DNA from: Pseudoxanthomonas sp. SE1
Lineage (GTDB): Bacteria > Pseudomonadota > Gammaproteobacteria > Xanthomonadales > Xanthomonadaceae
Assembly (NCBI RefSeq): GCF_029542205.1
Contig: NZ_CP113783.1
Location: forward strand, 1,107,001-1,171,000
DNA length: 64,000 nt
Reading direction: 5' to 3'
Shown: positions 1 through 10,301 of the stretch, piece after piece
Layout of the letters: every line of letters starts with the position of its first letter
Position numbering within the stretch: the first letter of the stretch is position 1
The notes under the pieces: generated by a model
Databases searched by the model: none
What the model was told of the DNA's origin: nothing
The model's input: only the letters and a program-made list of their open reading frames with translations
Program-made: the position numbers and the translations under genes

Positions 1-896
1 GCATGGTGCGTCGCCAGCTGGTCGCGCGCGACTATTTCGAGACGGTCAATTTCGCCTTTGTCGACGCACAGTGGCTGTCGTACTGGGATGCGGCGGACGG
101 TGCCGTGCCATTGGCCAATCCGCTGAGCGCGGAACTGGCGATCATGCGTACGCAGCTGCTGCCTGGCGTCGTGGCGGCCGTGCAGCGCAATGCCGCGCGG
201 CAAGCCGGCCGCGTGCGCCTGTTCGAGATCGGCAACGTCTTCCATGCGCCGGCGCAGCCGGGTGATGCGCCTGTCGAGTCGCTGCGCATCGCGGCCGCCA
301 TCACCGGTGACGCGATGGTGGAGCAATGGGGCGTGCCGGCACGCAAGGCCGATTTCCACGACCTCAAGGGCGACCTGGAAAGCGTCGCGGCACTGGCGGG
401 CGCCAGCCTCGAATTCAGGCCCTCGCGCACAGCCCACGGCCATCCCGGCCGGTCGGCCGACGTCTACCGCGATGGAGTCCATATCGGCTGGATCGGGCAG
501 CTGCATCCGCGCCTGCAGCGCCAGCTGGACCTGGATGCCGACGTGGTCGCGTTCGAACTGGATCTGGCGCCGTTGACCGCACGGGCGGTGCCGCGCGCGG
601 CGGAGTTGTCGCGCTATCCGTCCGTCCGCCGGGACCTCGCGTTCGTCGTGGCCGAGGAGGTCTCGTGGTCCGCCTTGGCGGCGACGGTCAGGAGCGCCGC
701 AGGCCCGCTGCTGCGCGATGTCCAGCTGTTCGACCGGTACGTCGGGCAGGGGGTCGAATCCGGTCAAAAGAGTCTCGCTATGGGCTTGATTTTGCAGGAC
801 AACTCACGCACTCTCACTGAAGCCGATGTGGCGCAGGTAGTGGCGAATGTCGTGGCCGCGATCGACAGCGTGCACGGGGCGAGGATCCGCGGTTGA
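1..896 (+). CDS. pheT: phenylalanyl-tRNA synthetase beta subunit, 3' part only
   Basis: The 5' part lies outside the window, and the open frame runs in from the left edge; the ATG at 3 is internal. About 298 C-terminal residues are visible. They contain the catalytic-like core of the beta chain ([16 protein letters not shown] near the left edge) and, from about residue 200 of this fragment, the C-terminal FDX-ACB anticodon-binding domain ([13 protein letters not shown], ending in a short basic tail). The protein forms the (alpha-beta)2 enzyme that charges tRNA-Phe in the cytoplasm. ihfA follows 58 nt downstream, the usual gammaproteobacterial order, so pheS and rplT probably lie just to the left (inference). 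Confidence 0.95.
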   Translation, partial: MVRRQLVARDYFETVNFAFVDAQWLSYWDAADGAVPLANPLSAELAIMRTQLLPGVVAAVQRNAARQAGRVRLFEIGNVFHAPAQPGDAPVESLRIAAAITGDAMVEQWGVPARKADFHDLKGDLESVAALAGASLEFRPSRTAHGHPGRSADVYRDGVHIGWIGQLHPRLQRQLDLDADVVAFELDLAPLTARAVPRAAELSRYPSVRRDLAFVVAEEVSWSALAATVRSAAGPLLRDVQLFDRYVGQGVESGQKSLAMGLILQDNSRTLTEADVAQVVANVVAAIDSVHGARIRG

Positions 897-954
897 ACCG
901 GATGAAGAAGACAGTGGCGGGGCCGGCGACGGCCGCAATGGGGACGCAGTATCC

Positions 955-1254
955 ATGGCATTGACGAAGGCGGAGATGGCCGAACGTCTGTTCGACGAAG
1001 TCGGCCTGAACAAGCGCGAGGCGAAGGAGTTCGTCGACGCCTACTTCGACGTGCTGCGCGAGGCCCTGGAACAGGGCCGGCAGGTGAAGCTGTCGGGGTT
1101 CGGCAATTTCGACCTGCGCCGCAAGAACCAGCGCCCGGGGCGGAACCCGAAGACCGGCGAAGAGATCCCGATCTCGGCGAGGACGGTGGTGACCTTCCGG
1201 CCGGGCCAGAAACTCAAGGAGCGGGTGGAGACCTATGCTGGATCCGGGCAGTAA
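955..1254 (+). CDS. ihfA: integration host factor alpha subunit
   Basis: The product is 99 residues from the ATG at 955, the normal length for IhfA; an upstream in-frame extension is not family-like. The fold starts with [18 protein letters not shown]. The DNA-binding beta-arm with the intercalating proline is visible as [19 protein letters not shown] at residues 57-75. IhfA pairs with IhfB to bend DNA at about 160 degrees and acts in transcription, replication and recombination. It lies in the pheT operon, and its last 20 nt overlap the following merR-like gene. Confidence 0.96.
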   Translation: MALTKAEMAERLFDEVGLNKREAKEFVDAYFDVLREALEQGRQVKLSGFGNFDLRRKNQRPGRNPKTGEEIPISARTVVTFRPGQKLKERVETYAGSGQ

Positions 1255-1591
1255 CCGCGAGCTTCCGCCGATCCCGGCCAAGCGCTACTTCACCATCGGT
1301 GAGGTCAGCGAACTGTGCGACGTCAAGCCGCACGTGCTGCGGTATTGGGAAACCGAGTTTCCCAGCCTGGAGCCCGCCAAGCGCCGCGGCAACCGCCGCT
1401 ACTACCAGCGCCATGACGTGCTGATGGTGCGCCAGATCCGGGGTCTGCTCTACGAGCAGGGGTACACCATCGGCGGCGCACGCCTGCGTCTGGAGGGTGA
1501 AGGTGCGAAACAGGAATCCGCGATGAGCGCGCAGATCGTGCGCCAGGTGCGGATGGAGCTGGAGGAAATCCTCCAGTTGCTACGCCGTTGA
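1235..1591 (+). CDS. MerR-family transcriptional regulator downstream of ihfA
   Basis: The 118-residue protein has an N-terminal winged-helix MerR DNA-binding domain (residues about 18-87; [27 protein letters not shown], with the [13 protein letters not shown] wing). A short C-terminal helix ending in [13 protein letters not shown] probably dimerises. No cysteine cluster for metal sensing is visible. The gene overlaps ihfA by 20 nt, so it is translationally coupled. A MerR-like gene directly after ihfA is conserved across many gammaproteobacteria, but its target is not known to me. Confidence 0.9.
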   Translation: MLDPGSNRELPPIPAKRYFTIGEVSELCDVKPHVLRYWETEFPSLEPAKRRGNRRYYQRHDVLMVRQIRGLLYEQGYTIGGARLRLEGEGAKQESAMSAQIVRQVRMELEEILQLLRR

Positions 1592-1634
1592 GGCACCACG
1601 GCGCTCCTGCTGGGAGTCGCCGAAGAATTCCGGC

Positions 1635-1640
1635 TATAAT
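1635..1640 (+). promoter_or_regulatory. -10 element of the tRNA-Pro promoter
   Basis: A perfect TATAAT lies 38 nt before the mature tRNA-Pro 5' end. No good -35 hexamer is visible 16-18 nt upstream. The stable-RNA gene therefore seems to have its own start after the merR-like gene. Confidence 0.6.
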
Positions 1641-1673
1641 GCGCGGCCCGTCGCAAGGCGGGCCGATCCGCGA

Positions 1674-1754
<81 letters not shown>

Positions 1755-1770
1755 ATCGCGGTTCGACATC

Positions 1771-1798
1771 AAGCCTGCGCTGTCGCGTGGGCTTTTTT
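1771..1798 (+). terminator. Rho-independent terminator after tRNA-Pro
   Basis: AAGCCTGCGC and GCGTGGGCTT form a 10-bp stem (two G-T pairs) around a TGTC loop and are followed by a run of T. Confidence 0.85.
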
Positions 1799-1856
1799 GT
1801 GCCTGTCGTGCGCCGTTGGCGACGGCAACTCCCGGACGCCGTCTACAGGAAGGCCC

Positions 1857-2327
1857 ATGCATCCACGCAGCGAAGAGCTGATCCGCACGTTGCAGTTGGT
1901 GCCGCATCCCGAGGGCGGGCACTTTCGTCGTGTCTACGAGTCGACCAAACGCACCGAGGTGAACGGGATCGAGCGACCCACGCTCACCGCCATCAAATTC
2001 CTGCTGCCGCACGGCGTAGTGACACGCTGGCACCGTGTCGACGCGACCGAGGTCTGGGACTGGCATGAAGGGAGTGCGATGGAACTGTCGATGTTCGACC
2101 CTGAGCAGCGCACCTTGACCCGCGTGCAACTGGATACCTCGGCCAGGGGTGGGCAGTCCAGCCAGGTGGTGCCCGCCGGTGTCTGGCAGAGCGCCCGCTC
2201 GCTTGGCGATTTCACCCTGGTCGACTGCTCCGTGTCGCCGGGTTTCAGCTGGAAAGGCTTCGAGCTGATGCAGAGCGGCAGCGACGTCGCGCGCACGCTG
2301 CGCGAGGCCGGCGGCAAGGTCGCCTGA
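1857..2327 (+). CDS. cupin-domain protein (DUF985/cupin_5 family)
   Basis: The 156-residue soluble protein starts at the ATG at 1857, preceded by AGGAAGG at a good distance; the open frame extends upstream into the tRNA terminator, which is excluded. The family signature is clear: LVPHPEGGHFRRVYES near the start, then FLLPHGVVTRWHRVDATEVWDWHEG, the metal-binding cupin strand region, and VPAGVWQSARSLGDFTLVDCSVSPGF. The fold is a single small beta-barrel. Members have been linked to sugar or nucleotide epimerase-like chemistry, but no substrate can be assigned from sequence. It appears to be a single-gene unit. Confidence 0.88.
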   Translation: MHPRSEELIRTLQLVPHPEGGHFRRVYESTKRTEVNGIERPTLTAIKFLLPHGVVTRWHRVDATEVWDWHEGSAMELSMFDPEQRTLTRVQLDTSARGGQSSQVVPAGVWQSARSLGDFTLVDCSVSPGFSWKGFELMQSGSDVARTLREAGGKVA

Positions 2328-2416
2328 ACAACTCCCCCACGGCCGCGCGCCGTCGCGCGCCATGCCGGCTTGCAGCGGGCACACTCCGGCGGATCCTTCT
2401 GCATGGAGTCTTCCGG

Positions 2417-3439
2417 ATGCGTCTGCCGTTTTATGGGGTGCTGTGCGCGTTGTCGTTGCTCGTGCCGTGTGCAGGTGCGCAGGAAGCCGGGGAGGCATCG
2501 ACCGCAGCCGAGGATGGCGTGATCGAGATGGATGCGGTGGTCGTGGCCGGTGTGCAACCCGGGCCAGGGCTGTGGAAGGTGCGCCATGGCGACCATCTGT
2601 TGTACGTGCTGGGCACGCAATCACCGCTGCCGAAGCGCATCACCTGGCGTTCGGACGAAGTCGACCAGGTCCTGCAGATCGCCGATGAAGTCCTGGCTTC
2701 GCCCGGAATCACCGTCGATGCCGATGTCGGATTCTTCCGGGGACTGACGCTGTTGCCCTCGGCCATGAAGGCTTCCAGGAATCCGGACGGTCGGAAACTG
2801 CAGGATGTCCTGCCCGCGGATCTCTACGCGCGCTGGAGTTCGCTCAAGCAGCGCTACATGGGGCGCGATGGCGGGATAGAGAAGAAGCGCCCATTGATCG
2901 CCGCCTATCAGCTCTACAACGAAGCGTTGTCGGATTCCGGACTGCGCGAAGGCGGTGTCATTGATCCGGTCATCGACGCGGCGCTGAAACAGCGCAAGAT
3001 GAAGCGCACCCCTACCTTGTTGAAGCTCAAGCTGGATGATCCACGTGCGGCGCTGGCGGATTTCCGCAAGGAAACGCTCAGGCCCGAAGATCTGGTCTGC
3101 TTCGGCAAGACACTGGACGTCATCGAGCGCGATCTGCCGCAGGTGGCGGCGCGCGCGAATGCGTGGGCCGTCGGCGACTGGCCCGCGCTGCGCTCGAGTT
3201 CGCGCCAGGACTGGCAGCAAGCGTGCGCCACCGCCTGGTTCAGCACCGAAACGGCGCGCAAGCGCGGCATCTCCGATGTCGAGGCCCGCATGCAGGCGCG
3301 CTGGATGGAGGTGGCCGAAGGCGCATTGGCGAAGAACCGGATCACGTTCGCCACGTTGCCCGTCTGGCAGCTGGTCAAGCCCGACGGCTACCTCGCCGCG
3401 CTGCAAGCCAAGGGCTACGAGGTGGAAGCGCCGGAATGA
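2417..3439 (+). CDS. TraB/GumN-family secreted protein
   Basis: This is a 340-residue protein with a signal peptide (residues 1 to about 21, ending CAGAQ). The TraB/GumN domain begins at about residue 47 with GLWKVRHGDHLLYVLGTQSPLP, the family's hallmark strand. Long helices follow. The family's two conserved glutamates and GxxH-type motif are only partly visible (LGTQ replaces the usual LGTxH). GGAG at 2405-2408 supports the start. TraB/GumN proteins are proposed metalloproteases/erythromycin-esterase relatives; the substrate is unknown. It converges on dxs with a 21-nt gap and no clear terminator. Confidence 0.85.
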   Translation: MRLPFYGVLCALSLLVPCAGAQEAGEASTAAEDGVIEMDAVVVAGVQPGPGLWKVRHGDHLLYVLGTQSPLPKRITWRSDEVDQVLQIADEVLASPGITVDADVGFFRGLTLLPSAMKASRNPDGRKLQDVLPADLYARWSSLKQRYMGRDGGIEKKRPLIAAYQLYNEALSDSGLREGGVIDPVIDAALKQRKMKRTPTLLKLKLDDPRAALADFRKETLRPEDLVCFGKTLDVIERDLPQVAARANAWAVGDWPALRSSSRQDWQQACATAWFSTETARKRGISDVEARMQARWMEVAEGALAKNRITFATLPVWQLVKPDGYLAALQAKGYEVEAPE

Positions 3440-3460
3440 CGCGGCGCCCCGCCGTGGCGG

Positions 3461-5368
3461 TCAGCCCGCGGCGGTCTTCGGCGGCTGCGTGGCGGCCAGC
3501 GCCGGCCAGCGCTTCAGCACACCGGCACGGATGCCGGTGGCGTCGATGCCGGCTTCAGCCAGTAGATCTTCGCGGCTGGCATGGTGCTGGAATTCGTCCG
3601 GCAGGCCCAGGTGAAGCACCGGCAGCGACACGTCTTCCGCGCTGAGCAGTTCGGCGACGCCGGAGCCCGCGCCGCCCATCACCACATTGTCTTCGATGGT
3701 GACGAACCCCTGGTGGGTCCTCGCCAGTTCGAGTACCAGGTCGCGATCCAGCGGCTTCACGAAACGCATGTTCACCACGGTCAGGCCCAACTCGCGGCCG
3801 ACCTGCTCGGCGGCGGCGACGGTGGAGCCGAAGGCGAGCAGTGCCACGCGGCTGCCGCGTACGCGCAGGTCGGCCTTGCCGATCGGCAGCGTGTCGAGGT
3901 TCGATTCGAGCGCCACGCCGGGACCGGTGCCGCGTGGATAACGCACTGCCGCCGGCCCATTGAAGTGATAGCCGGTGCTGAGCATCTGCCGGCATTCGTT
4001 CTCGTCGGCAGGCGCCATCACCACCATGTGCGGCACGCAGCGCAAGTAGCTCAGGTCCAGGTTGCCGGCGTGGGTGGCGCCGTCGGGACCGACCACGCCG
4101 CCGCGGTCGATGGCGAACAGTACGTCCAACTGCTGGATGGCCACATCGTGCACCAGCTGGTCGTAACCGCGCTGCAGGAACGTCGAGTAGATCGCAACCA
4201 CCGGCTTGCTGCCTTCGCAGGCCATGCCGGCCGCCAGCGTCACCGCATGCTGCTCGGCGATCGCGACGTCGAAGTAGCGTTCCGGATATTCCTTGCTGAA
4301 GCGCACGAGGCCGGAGCCCTCGCGCATCGCCGGGGTGATGCCCAGCAGCTTCGGTTCGGCGGCGGCCATGTCGCACAGCCAGTCGCTGAAGATGTCGGTG
4401 TAGGTCGGTTTTTTCGCGCCGCCCTTGCTGACCAGGCCCTTCTCCGGATCGAACGGGCCCACCGCGTGGTAGCCGATCTGGTCGCCCTCGGCCAGCTCGT
4501 AGCCCTTGCCCTTGGTGGTCAGGATGTGGAGCAGCTGCGGGCCCTTGAGGGTCTTCAGCGTCTTGAGCGCGCCGACCAGCGCTTCGACATCGTGCCCGTC
4601 GATCGGCCCGGTGTAGTGGAAGCCCATCTGCTCGAACAGCGTGGACGGCACGAACATGCCCTTCCAGTGCTCTTCCCAGCGGCGCATGAAGCGCGCCGGC
4701 GGCTTCTTCTTGTCGCCCAGCAGCTTCTTGCCGCCCTCGCGCAGCGCGTTGAGCGTGCGGCTGCTGCTCAGCCGGCCCAGCATCTTGGTCAGGCCGCCGA
4801 CGTTCTCGGAGATCGACATCTGGTTGTCGTTGAGGATCACAAGCAGGTTCGGCTCCGGCTCCATGCCGCCAGCGTGGTTGAGCGCCTCGAAGGCCATGCC
4901 GGCGGTCATCGCGCCATCGCCGATCACGGCGACCACCTTGCGGTCGTCACCCTGCTGTTGCAGCGCGATGGCCATGCCGAGCGCGGCGGAGATCGAGGTG
5001 GACGAATGGCCCACGCCGAAGGTGTCGTACTCGCTTTCCTCGCGCTTCGGGAACGGCGCCACGCCGTCCTTCTGCTTTACCGTGTGGATGGTGTCGCGGC
5101 GGCCGGTCAGGATCTTGTGCGGGTAGGTCTGGTGCCCTACGTCCCACACCAGGCGGTCGCGCGGGGTGTCGAACAGGTAGTGCAGCGCGACCGTCAGTTC
5201 GATCACGCCCAAGCCGGCTCCGAAATGCCCGCCACTCTTGCCGACCGACTCGATCAGGTAGCCTCGCAGTTCCTCGGCGATGGCGGGCAGTTCGGCTTCA
5301 TCGAACTGGCGCAGGTCGGCCGGGACATGGATGCGGGACAGACGGGGGTAGCGGTCGGGGGCGATCAT
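3461..5368 (-). CDS. dxs: 1-deoxy-D-xylulose-5-phosphate synthase
   Basis: The 635-residue enzyme is full length. It condenses pyruvate and glyceraldehyde 3-phosphate to DXP, the first and flux-limiting step of the MEP isoprenoid pathway, which also feeds thiamine and pyridoxal synthesis. Visible features include the catalytic His in KSGGHFG (H48), the thiamine-diphosphate/Mg motif GDGAMTAG at about 150-157 with downstream LNDNQMSI, the central pyrimidine-binding domain ([12 protein letters not shown]), and the C-terminal transketolase domain. No Shine-Dalgarno stands out before the ATG. The gene is monocistronic and converges with the TraB-like gene. Confidence 0.97.
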   Translation of the reverse strand: MIAPDRYPRLSRIHVPADLRQFDEAELPAIAEELRGYLIESVGKSGGHFGAGLGVIELTVALHYLFDTPRDRLVWDVGHQTYPHKILTGRRDTIHTVKQKDGVAPFPKREESEYDTFGVGHSSTSISAALGMAIALQQQGDDRKVVAVIGDGAMTAGMAFEALNHAGGMEPEPNLLVILNDNQMSISENVGGLTKMLGRLSSSRTLNALREGGKKLLGDKKKPPARFMRRWEEHWKGMFVPSTLFEQMGFHYTGPIDGHDVEALVGALKTLKTLKGPQLLHILTTKGKGYELAEGDQIGYHAVGPFDPEKGLVSKGGAKKPTYTDIFSDWLCDMAAAEPKLLGITPAMREGSGLVRFSKEYPERYFDVAIAEQHAVTLAAGMACEGSKPVVAIYSTFLQRGYDQLVHDVAIQQLDVLFAIDRGGVVGPDGATHAGNLDLSYLRCVPHMVVMAPADENECRQMLSTGYHFNGPAAVRYPRGTGPGVALESNLDTLPIGKADLRVRGSRVALLAFGSTVAAAEQVGRELGLTVVNMRFVKPLDRDLVLELARTHQGFVTIEDNVVMGGAGSGVAELLSAEDVSLPVLHLGLPDEFQHHASREDLLAEAGIDATGIRAGVLKRWPALAATQPPKTAAG

Positions 5369-5494
5369 CGGCAGCAGGCTTGTTCTGAGCCGTTATTGTC
5401 CCCCCCTGATGTGAAGTGGGGCAAGCAAGCACGTGAAGCCGGCATGGGGCCGGCCGGGGCGGTTCAGCAAGGTCGCGGCCGGGCTTGGCCCCGC

Positions 5495-6148
5495 TCAGGC
5501 GGACAGCTTGGACTTCTTCGGCAGCTGGGCCTTCAGGAAAGCCATCTGGTCGGCCAGGATGTTGCGGTTCGACAGGATCAGGTGCTCGATCCAGCTGGGC
5601 CGGTATGGCACGGCAAGCAGCGGCATGTGCGCCTGCTGCGGGGTCCGGTTGCTCTTGCGCGAATTGCAGGTGAAGCAGGCGGTCACCACGTTTTCCCAGA
5701 TGTCCCGGCCGCCCTTGGACAGCGGCAGCACATGATCACGGGTCAAGTGCGGGCGCGAGTATTCGTGGCCGCAGTACAGGCACAGGTGCGCGTCGCGGGC
5801 GAACAGGGCGGTGTTGGTGAGCGTCGGCGTGGGCGACAGGGCATGCGCACGGGCGTGGCCGCGCGAGGCCACGATGGGATGCAATTCGATCAGGCTCTGT
5901 TCGCCGGTCAGCCGCGAGATGCCACCGTGCACATGCAGACAGGGGTCGCCCAGTGTCCATGCGACCGCGCCGCGTGCGTACAGGCAGGTCGCATCCTGCC
6001 AGTTGATCCAGTCGAGCACGCGGCCATGCGCGTCCAGCGACAGCAGCCGCAGGGTGGCGGGGTGGGGACGGGGCGACGACGGAGACGGGACCGGCGTTGG
6101 GAGGGAACCGGTCTTGACCAGGTGAAGCTGAGCTCTGTCTGCTTCCAT
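5495..6148 (-). CDS. HNH endonuclease
   Basis: The 217-residue protein starts at the ATG at 6148; an earlier in-frame ATG at 6205 would add 19 residues of no family character. The C-terminal half carries the HNH nuclease fold: CLYCGHEYSRPHLTRDHVLP with a first CxxC, the catalytic DH pair, and WENVVTACFTCNSRKSN with the second CxxC and the terminal Asn. The zinc site is intact. The N-terminal about 90 residues are poorly conserved. Such stand-alone chromosomal HNH proteins (McrA-like) are common in Xanthomonadaceae, and their cellular role is unsettled. It sits 126 nt upstream of dxs on the same strand. Confidence 0.88.
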   Translation of the reverse strand: MEADRAQLHLVKTGSLPTPVPSPSSPRPHPATLRLLSLDAHGRVLDWINWQDATCLYARGAVAWTLGDPCLHVHGGISRLTGEQSLIELHPIVASRGHARAHALSPTPTLTNTALFARDAHLCLYCGHEYSRPHLTRDHVLPLSKGGRDIWENVVTACFTCNSRKSNRTPQQAHMPLLAVPYRPSWIEHLILSNRNILADQMAFLKAQLPKKSKLSA

Positions 6149-6204
6149 GGAGGAGCAGGTTATACCCAAATGTTGACGAAATGTGTATCGCGCGTGGCTT
6201 TTCA

Positions 6205-6235
6205 CACGAGGAGCGCGTTGTCCGCGCTCCTCGTG
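6205..6235. other. strong hairpin downstream of the acyl-CoA dehydrogenase
   Basis: A perfect 13-bp inverted repeat (CACGAGGAGCGCG with its complement, loop TTGTC) lies 8 nt past the acyl-CoA dehydrogenase stop. Neither strand has a T-tract after it. It may stabilise mRNA 3' ends or terminate inefficiently. Confidence 0.5.
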
Positions 6236-6242
6236 GGCCGGA

Positions 6243-8039
<1,797 letters not shown>

Positions 8040-8081
8040 GCAGGTTCTCGAGAAGACGTGTAGGGGCGGGCGGGGCGGCGC

Positions 8082-8558
8082 TCAGCGCAGCACGCCATCC
8101 AGGCCGGGGACAGGGTTGAGGGTGTTGCGGGTGTCGATGTCGAACGTGCGGGGTTTCGCTTCTTCCGGTGTCGCGCTGGCGCTGCCCTTCAATGTGTAGG
8201 GCAGGGCGCGGCGACCGGCGAGGGCGTCGGCCACCACGATGCGGCCGGCGCTGCTGGGTGCGAATGCCACCGTGACCACGTCGGCCGATTCGGGGCCCAC
8301 GGAAAGGCCAGGCGTAGCGCGCAGCTTGCCCGCATTCTGGTCGCCGACCTGCACGTCCATGTCGACGGAGTCGAACCGCATGGGAATGCTGCTGTAGTTC
8401 TGCAGGCGCAGGTCGACGGACCACTGGCCGTCGGCCTTCACCGTGAGCTGCTGCACGCTGACCGCGGGATCGGAAACGCGCCGCACCATGCCATCGCCGC
8501 AACCGCCCAACAGGGCCGTGGCCGCCAGCAGTGCCAGCAGGGAAGTACGTCGCATCAT
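8082..8558 (-). CDS. LEA type 2 family (water stress/hypersensitive-like) lipoprotein
   Basis: The 158-residue protein begins MMRRTSLLALLAATALLGGCGDG, a lipoprotein signal with lipobox LGGC. GGAG lies about 8 nt before the ATG at 8558 and supports this start over the second ATG. The body (VSVQQLTVKADGQWSVDLRLQNYSS onward) has the alternating strands of a LEA14/WHy fibronectin-like beta-sandwich. It ends without further domains. It is likely anchored in the inner leaflet of the outer membrane. The family is linked to stress protection, but no partner is evident here. It is cotranscribed in direction with, and upstream of, the acyl-CoA dehydrogenase (42-nt gap). Confidence 0.8.
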   Translation of the reverse strand: MMRRTSLLALLAATALLGGCGDGMVRRVSDPAVSVQQLTVKADGQWSVDLRLQNYSSIPMRFDSVDMDVQVGDQNAGKLRATPGLSVGPESADVVTVAFAPSSAGRIVVADALAGRRALPYTLKGSASATPEEAKPRTFDIDTRNTLNPVPGLDGVLR

Positions 8559-8637
8559 GCCGCCGCTCCGTGAGGGAATGCGGCAGGATACTACGGCGTA
8601 TGGCAGCGGGGATGACAGTCCCCGGGCAGGAGGCGGA

Positions 8638-10089
8638 TCAGTCGTGCTGCACTGCGTCAGGCTTCCAGACGAACGTGGCGACGCTGCGTGCGGGCAGGGT
8701 GTAGTCGAACACCCGTCCCTCCTGTCCGACGCTGAAGCGGCGCGACTGCTCCGCGGAATTGGCGACCAGCAAGACCAGCGAACCGTCGTCGGCATTCCGG
8801 AACGCGACGTTGTCGAGGTCGTCGGCTGCCTCACTGGAGGCGACCCGGTGCGCGCCCGGACGCACGAAGCGGCTGGCGTGCGCCAGCGCGTAGTACTCGT
8901 CGGTGCGGGTGACCGCACCCGTACGCGAATCGATGGTGACCACGCCGCGACAGGTATGGCAGCCCCCTGCGTAAGGTCCGTTGTTCTCGTCCAGCGCCAG
9001 GTTCCAGAAAAGCGCGCCACGCGCCCAGTGGCGTGCGCTGCGGATGATGATGTTCTTCATCTGCAGGGGCAGGCCGCCACTGCGCACCGGTTCCCAGTCG
9101 CCGCCGGAGCATTCGGTCATGTAGGCGTCCTTGTCGGGGAACGCATCATGCACCGGCGACTGCGCGGCCACGTCGCCGCCGTAGCAATGCCATGCCACCG
9201 CCGCGACGTGCGGATTGGCCTTCGCATCGGCCAGCACGCCCAGCGGTTCCTGCGGCTTGTCCCAGTTGTGGTCCCAGTCGAAGATCAACGGGCCATTGCC
9301 GCGCGCCGCGATCATCGGACCCAGGTGGTCGCCGATCAGGCGCGCGCGTGCCGGCGCGTTCAACCGCATGCCGGGATAGTCCTTCGGCTCGTAATCCGGC
9401 TCGTTCTGCACGGTCAGCGCGAAGATCGGTATGCCTTCCCCGGCGTATGCATCCACGTACCTGAGCAGGTAGCGCGAGAACGCATCGTAGTACTGCGGAA
9501 GCAGCGTTCCCTGGATCAGGCTGTTGGTGTCCTTCATCCATCCGGGCGCGCTCCACGGCGACGCCATGATCTTCAGCTGCGGATTGATGGCGAGCATCGC
9601 GCGCGCCACCGGGATCACGTCGCTCCGGTTCTCGTCGATGCTGAAATGCCTCAGTCCGGGGTCCGGCTTGCCGTCGGGTGCATCCGCCAGGCTGTAGTGG
9701 TGCCGCGAGAAATCCGATGCGCCGATGGTCAGCCGGGAGAAACTCAAGCCCAGGCCATTGCCGTCGCGGCCGAACAGTTCCTCCAGCAGGGCATCGCGTT
9801 GCCGCTGGTTGAGCCTGTGCTGGATCAGCCAGGCGGATGAATCGGTGAGCGAGGCGCCGAAACCCACCATCTCCTGGAATCGCTGTGCGTCATCGATCAG
9901 GATTCCAGACTTTCCCGCCGACGCAGCGTCGCGGAACCGGGCAGGTGTCGACGGCGACAGCGCGATCTCGTGGTCCGCCGTGGTGATCCACACCGAGACC
10001 TCCTGTGCGTGCGCCAACGGGCCGAACATGAGTGCAAGGGCGGACGTCAGGCAGGCGCGGCGAAGTCGTCGGATGCGTTGTCGTGTCAT
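8638..10089 (-). CDS. secreted glycoside hydrolase family 30 (beta-glucosidase/glucosylceramidase-like)
   Basis: The 483-residue enzyme starts at the ATG at 10089, preceded by GAGAGGAT; an upstream frame extension is not family-like. A signal peptide (about residues 1-27, ending LAHAQ) precedes a (beta/alpha)8 barrel with a C-terminal side beta-domain. The acid/base is E230 in VQNEPDYEP, and the nucleophile is E326 in YMTECSGGDW, the GH30 subfamily 1 pattern. Retaining cleavage of beta-glucosides or beta-1,6-glucans in the periplasm or outside the cell is expected. It is divergent from the TonB receptor, with a 212-nt shared promoter region, and is part of the glucan locus. Confidence 0.9.
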   Translation of the reverse strand: MTRQRIRRLRRACLTSALALMFGPLAHAQEVSVWITTADHEIALSPSTPARFRDAASAGKSGILIDDAQRFQEMVGFGASLTDSSAWLIQHRLNQRQRDALLEELFGRDGNGLGLSFSRLTIGASDFSRHHYSLADAPDGKPDPGLRHFSIDENRSDVIPVARAMLAINPQLKIMASPWSAPGWMKDTNSLIQGTLLPQYYDAFSRYLLRYVDAYAGEGIPIFALTVQNEPDYEPKDYPGMRLNAPARARLIGDHLGPMIAARGNGPLIFDWDHNWDKPQEPLGVLADAKANPHVAAVAWHCYGGDVAAQSPVHDAFPDKDAYMTECSGGDWEPVRSGGLPLQMKNIIIRSARHWARGALFWNLALDENNGPYAGGCHTCRGVVTIDSRTGAVTRTDEYYALAHASRFVRPGAHRVASSEAADDLDNVAFRNADDGSLVLLVANSAEQSRRFSVGQEGRVFDYTLPARSVATFVWKPDAVQHD

Positions 10090-10240
10090 GGCGGGATCCT
10101 CTCGCTGGGGATACGCGAACCCCTCCCGGAGTCCACGCAAAGTGGGTGCTGCAGCGCAGCGCAATTTTCTAGGCGCATGGCCGCGCGACAAGGAAAACCG
10201 ATCCTGCATGCGCCCATATGTCACGTTTGTTAGGAATTTG

Positions 10241-10269
10241 TTGACAGTGCATTGAAGCTTCTATATGAC
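10241..10269 (+). promoter_or_regulatory. sigma70-type promoter of the glucan TonB receptor
   Basis: A perfect -35 TTGACA (10241-10246) is followed by a 17-nt spacer and the -10 TATGAC (10264-10269), 32 nt before the receptor start. The -10 is overlapped by the palindromic operator. Confidence 0.65.
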
Positions 10270-10279
10270 AGCGCTGTCA
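10266..10279. promoter_or_regulatory. LacI-family-like operator overlapping the -10
   Basis: The perfect 14-bp palindrome TGACAGCGCTGTCA has the central CG typical of LacI-family operators. The -35 above also carries a half-like TGACAG. Its place on the -10 implies repression released by a sugar. No LacI gene is in the window. Confidence 0.7.
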
Positions 10280-10301
10280 ACAGTGGTCGGAGAGGGACCA
10301 G

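Noticed and set aside
6205..6235. Rho-independent terminator after the acyl-CoA dehydrogenase
   Set aside because: The hairpin is strong but there is no T-tract on the relevant strand, so it was listed only as a hairpin.
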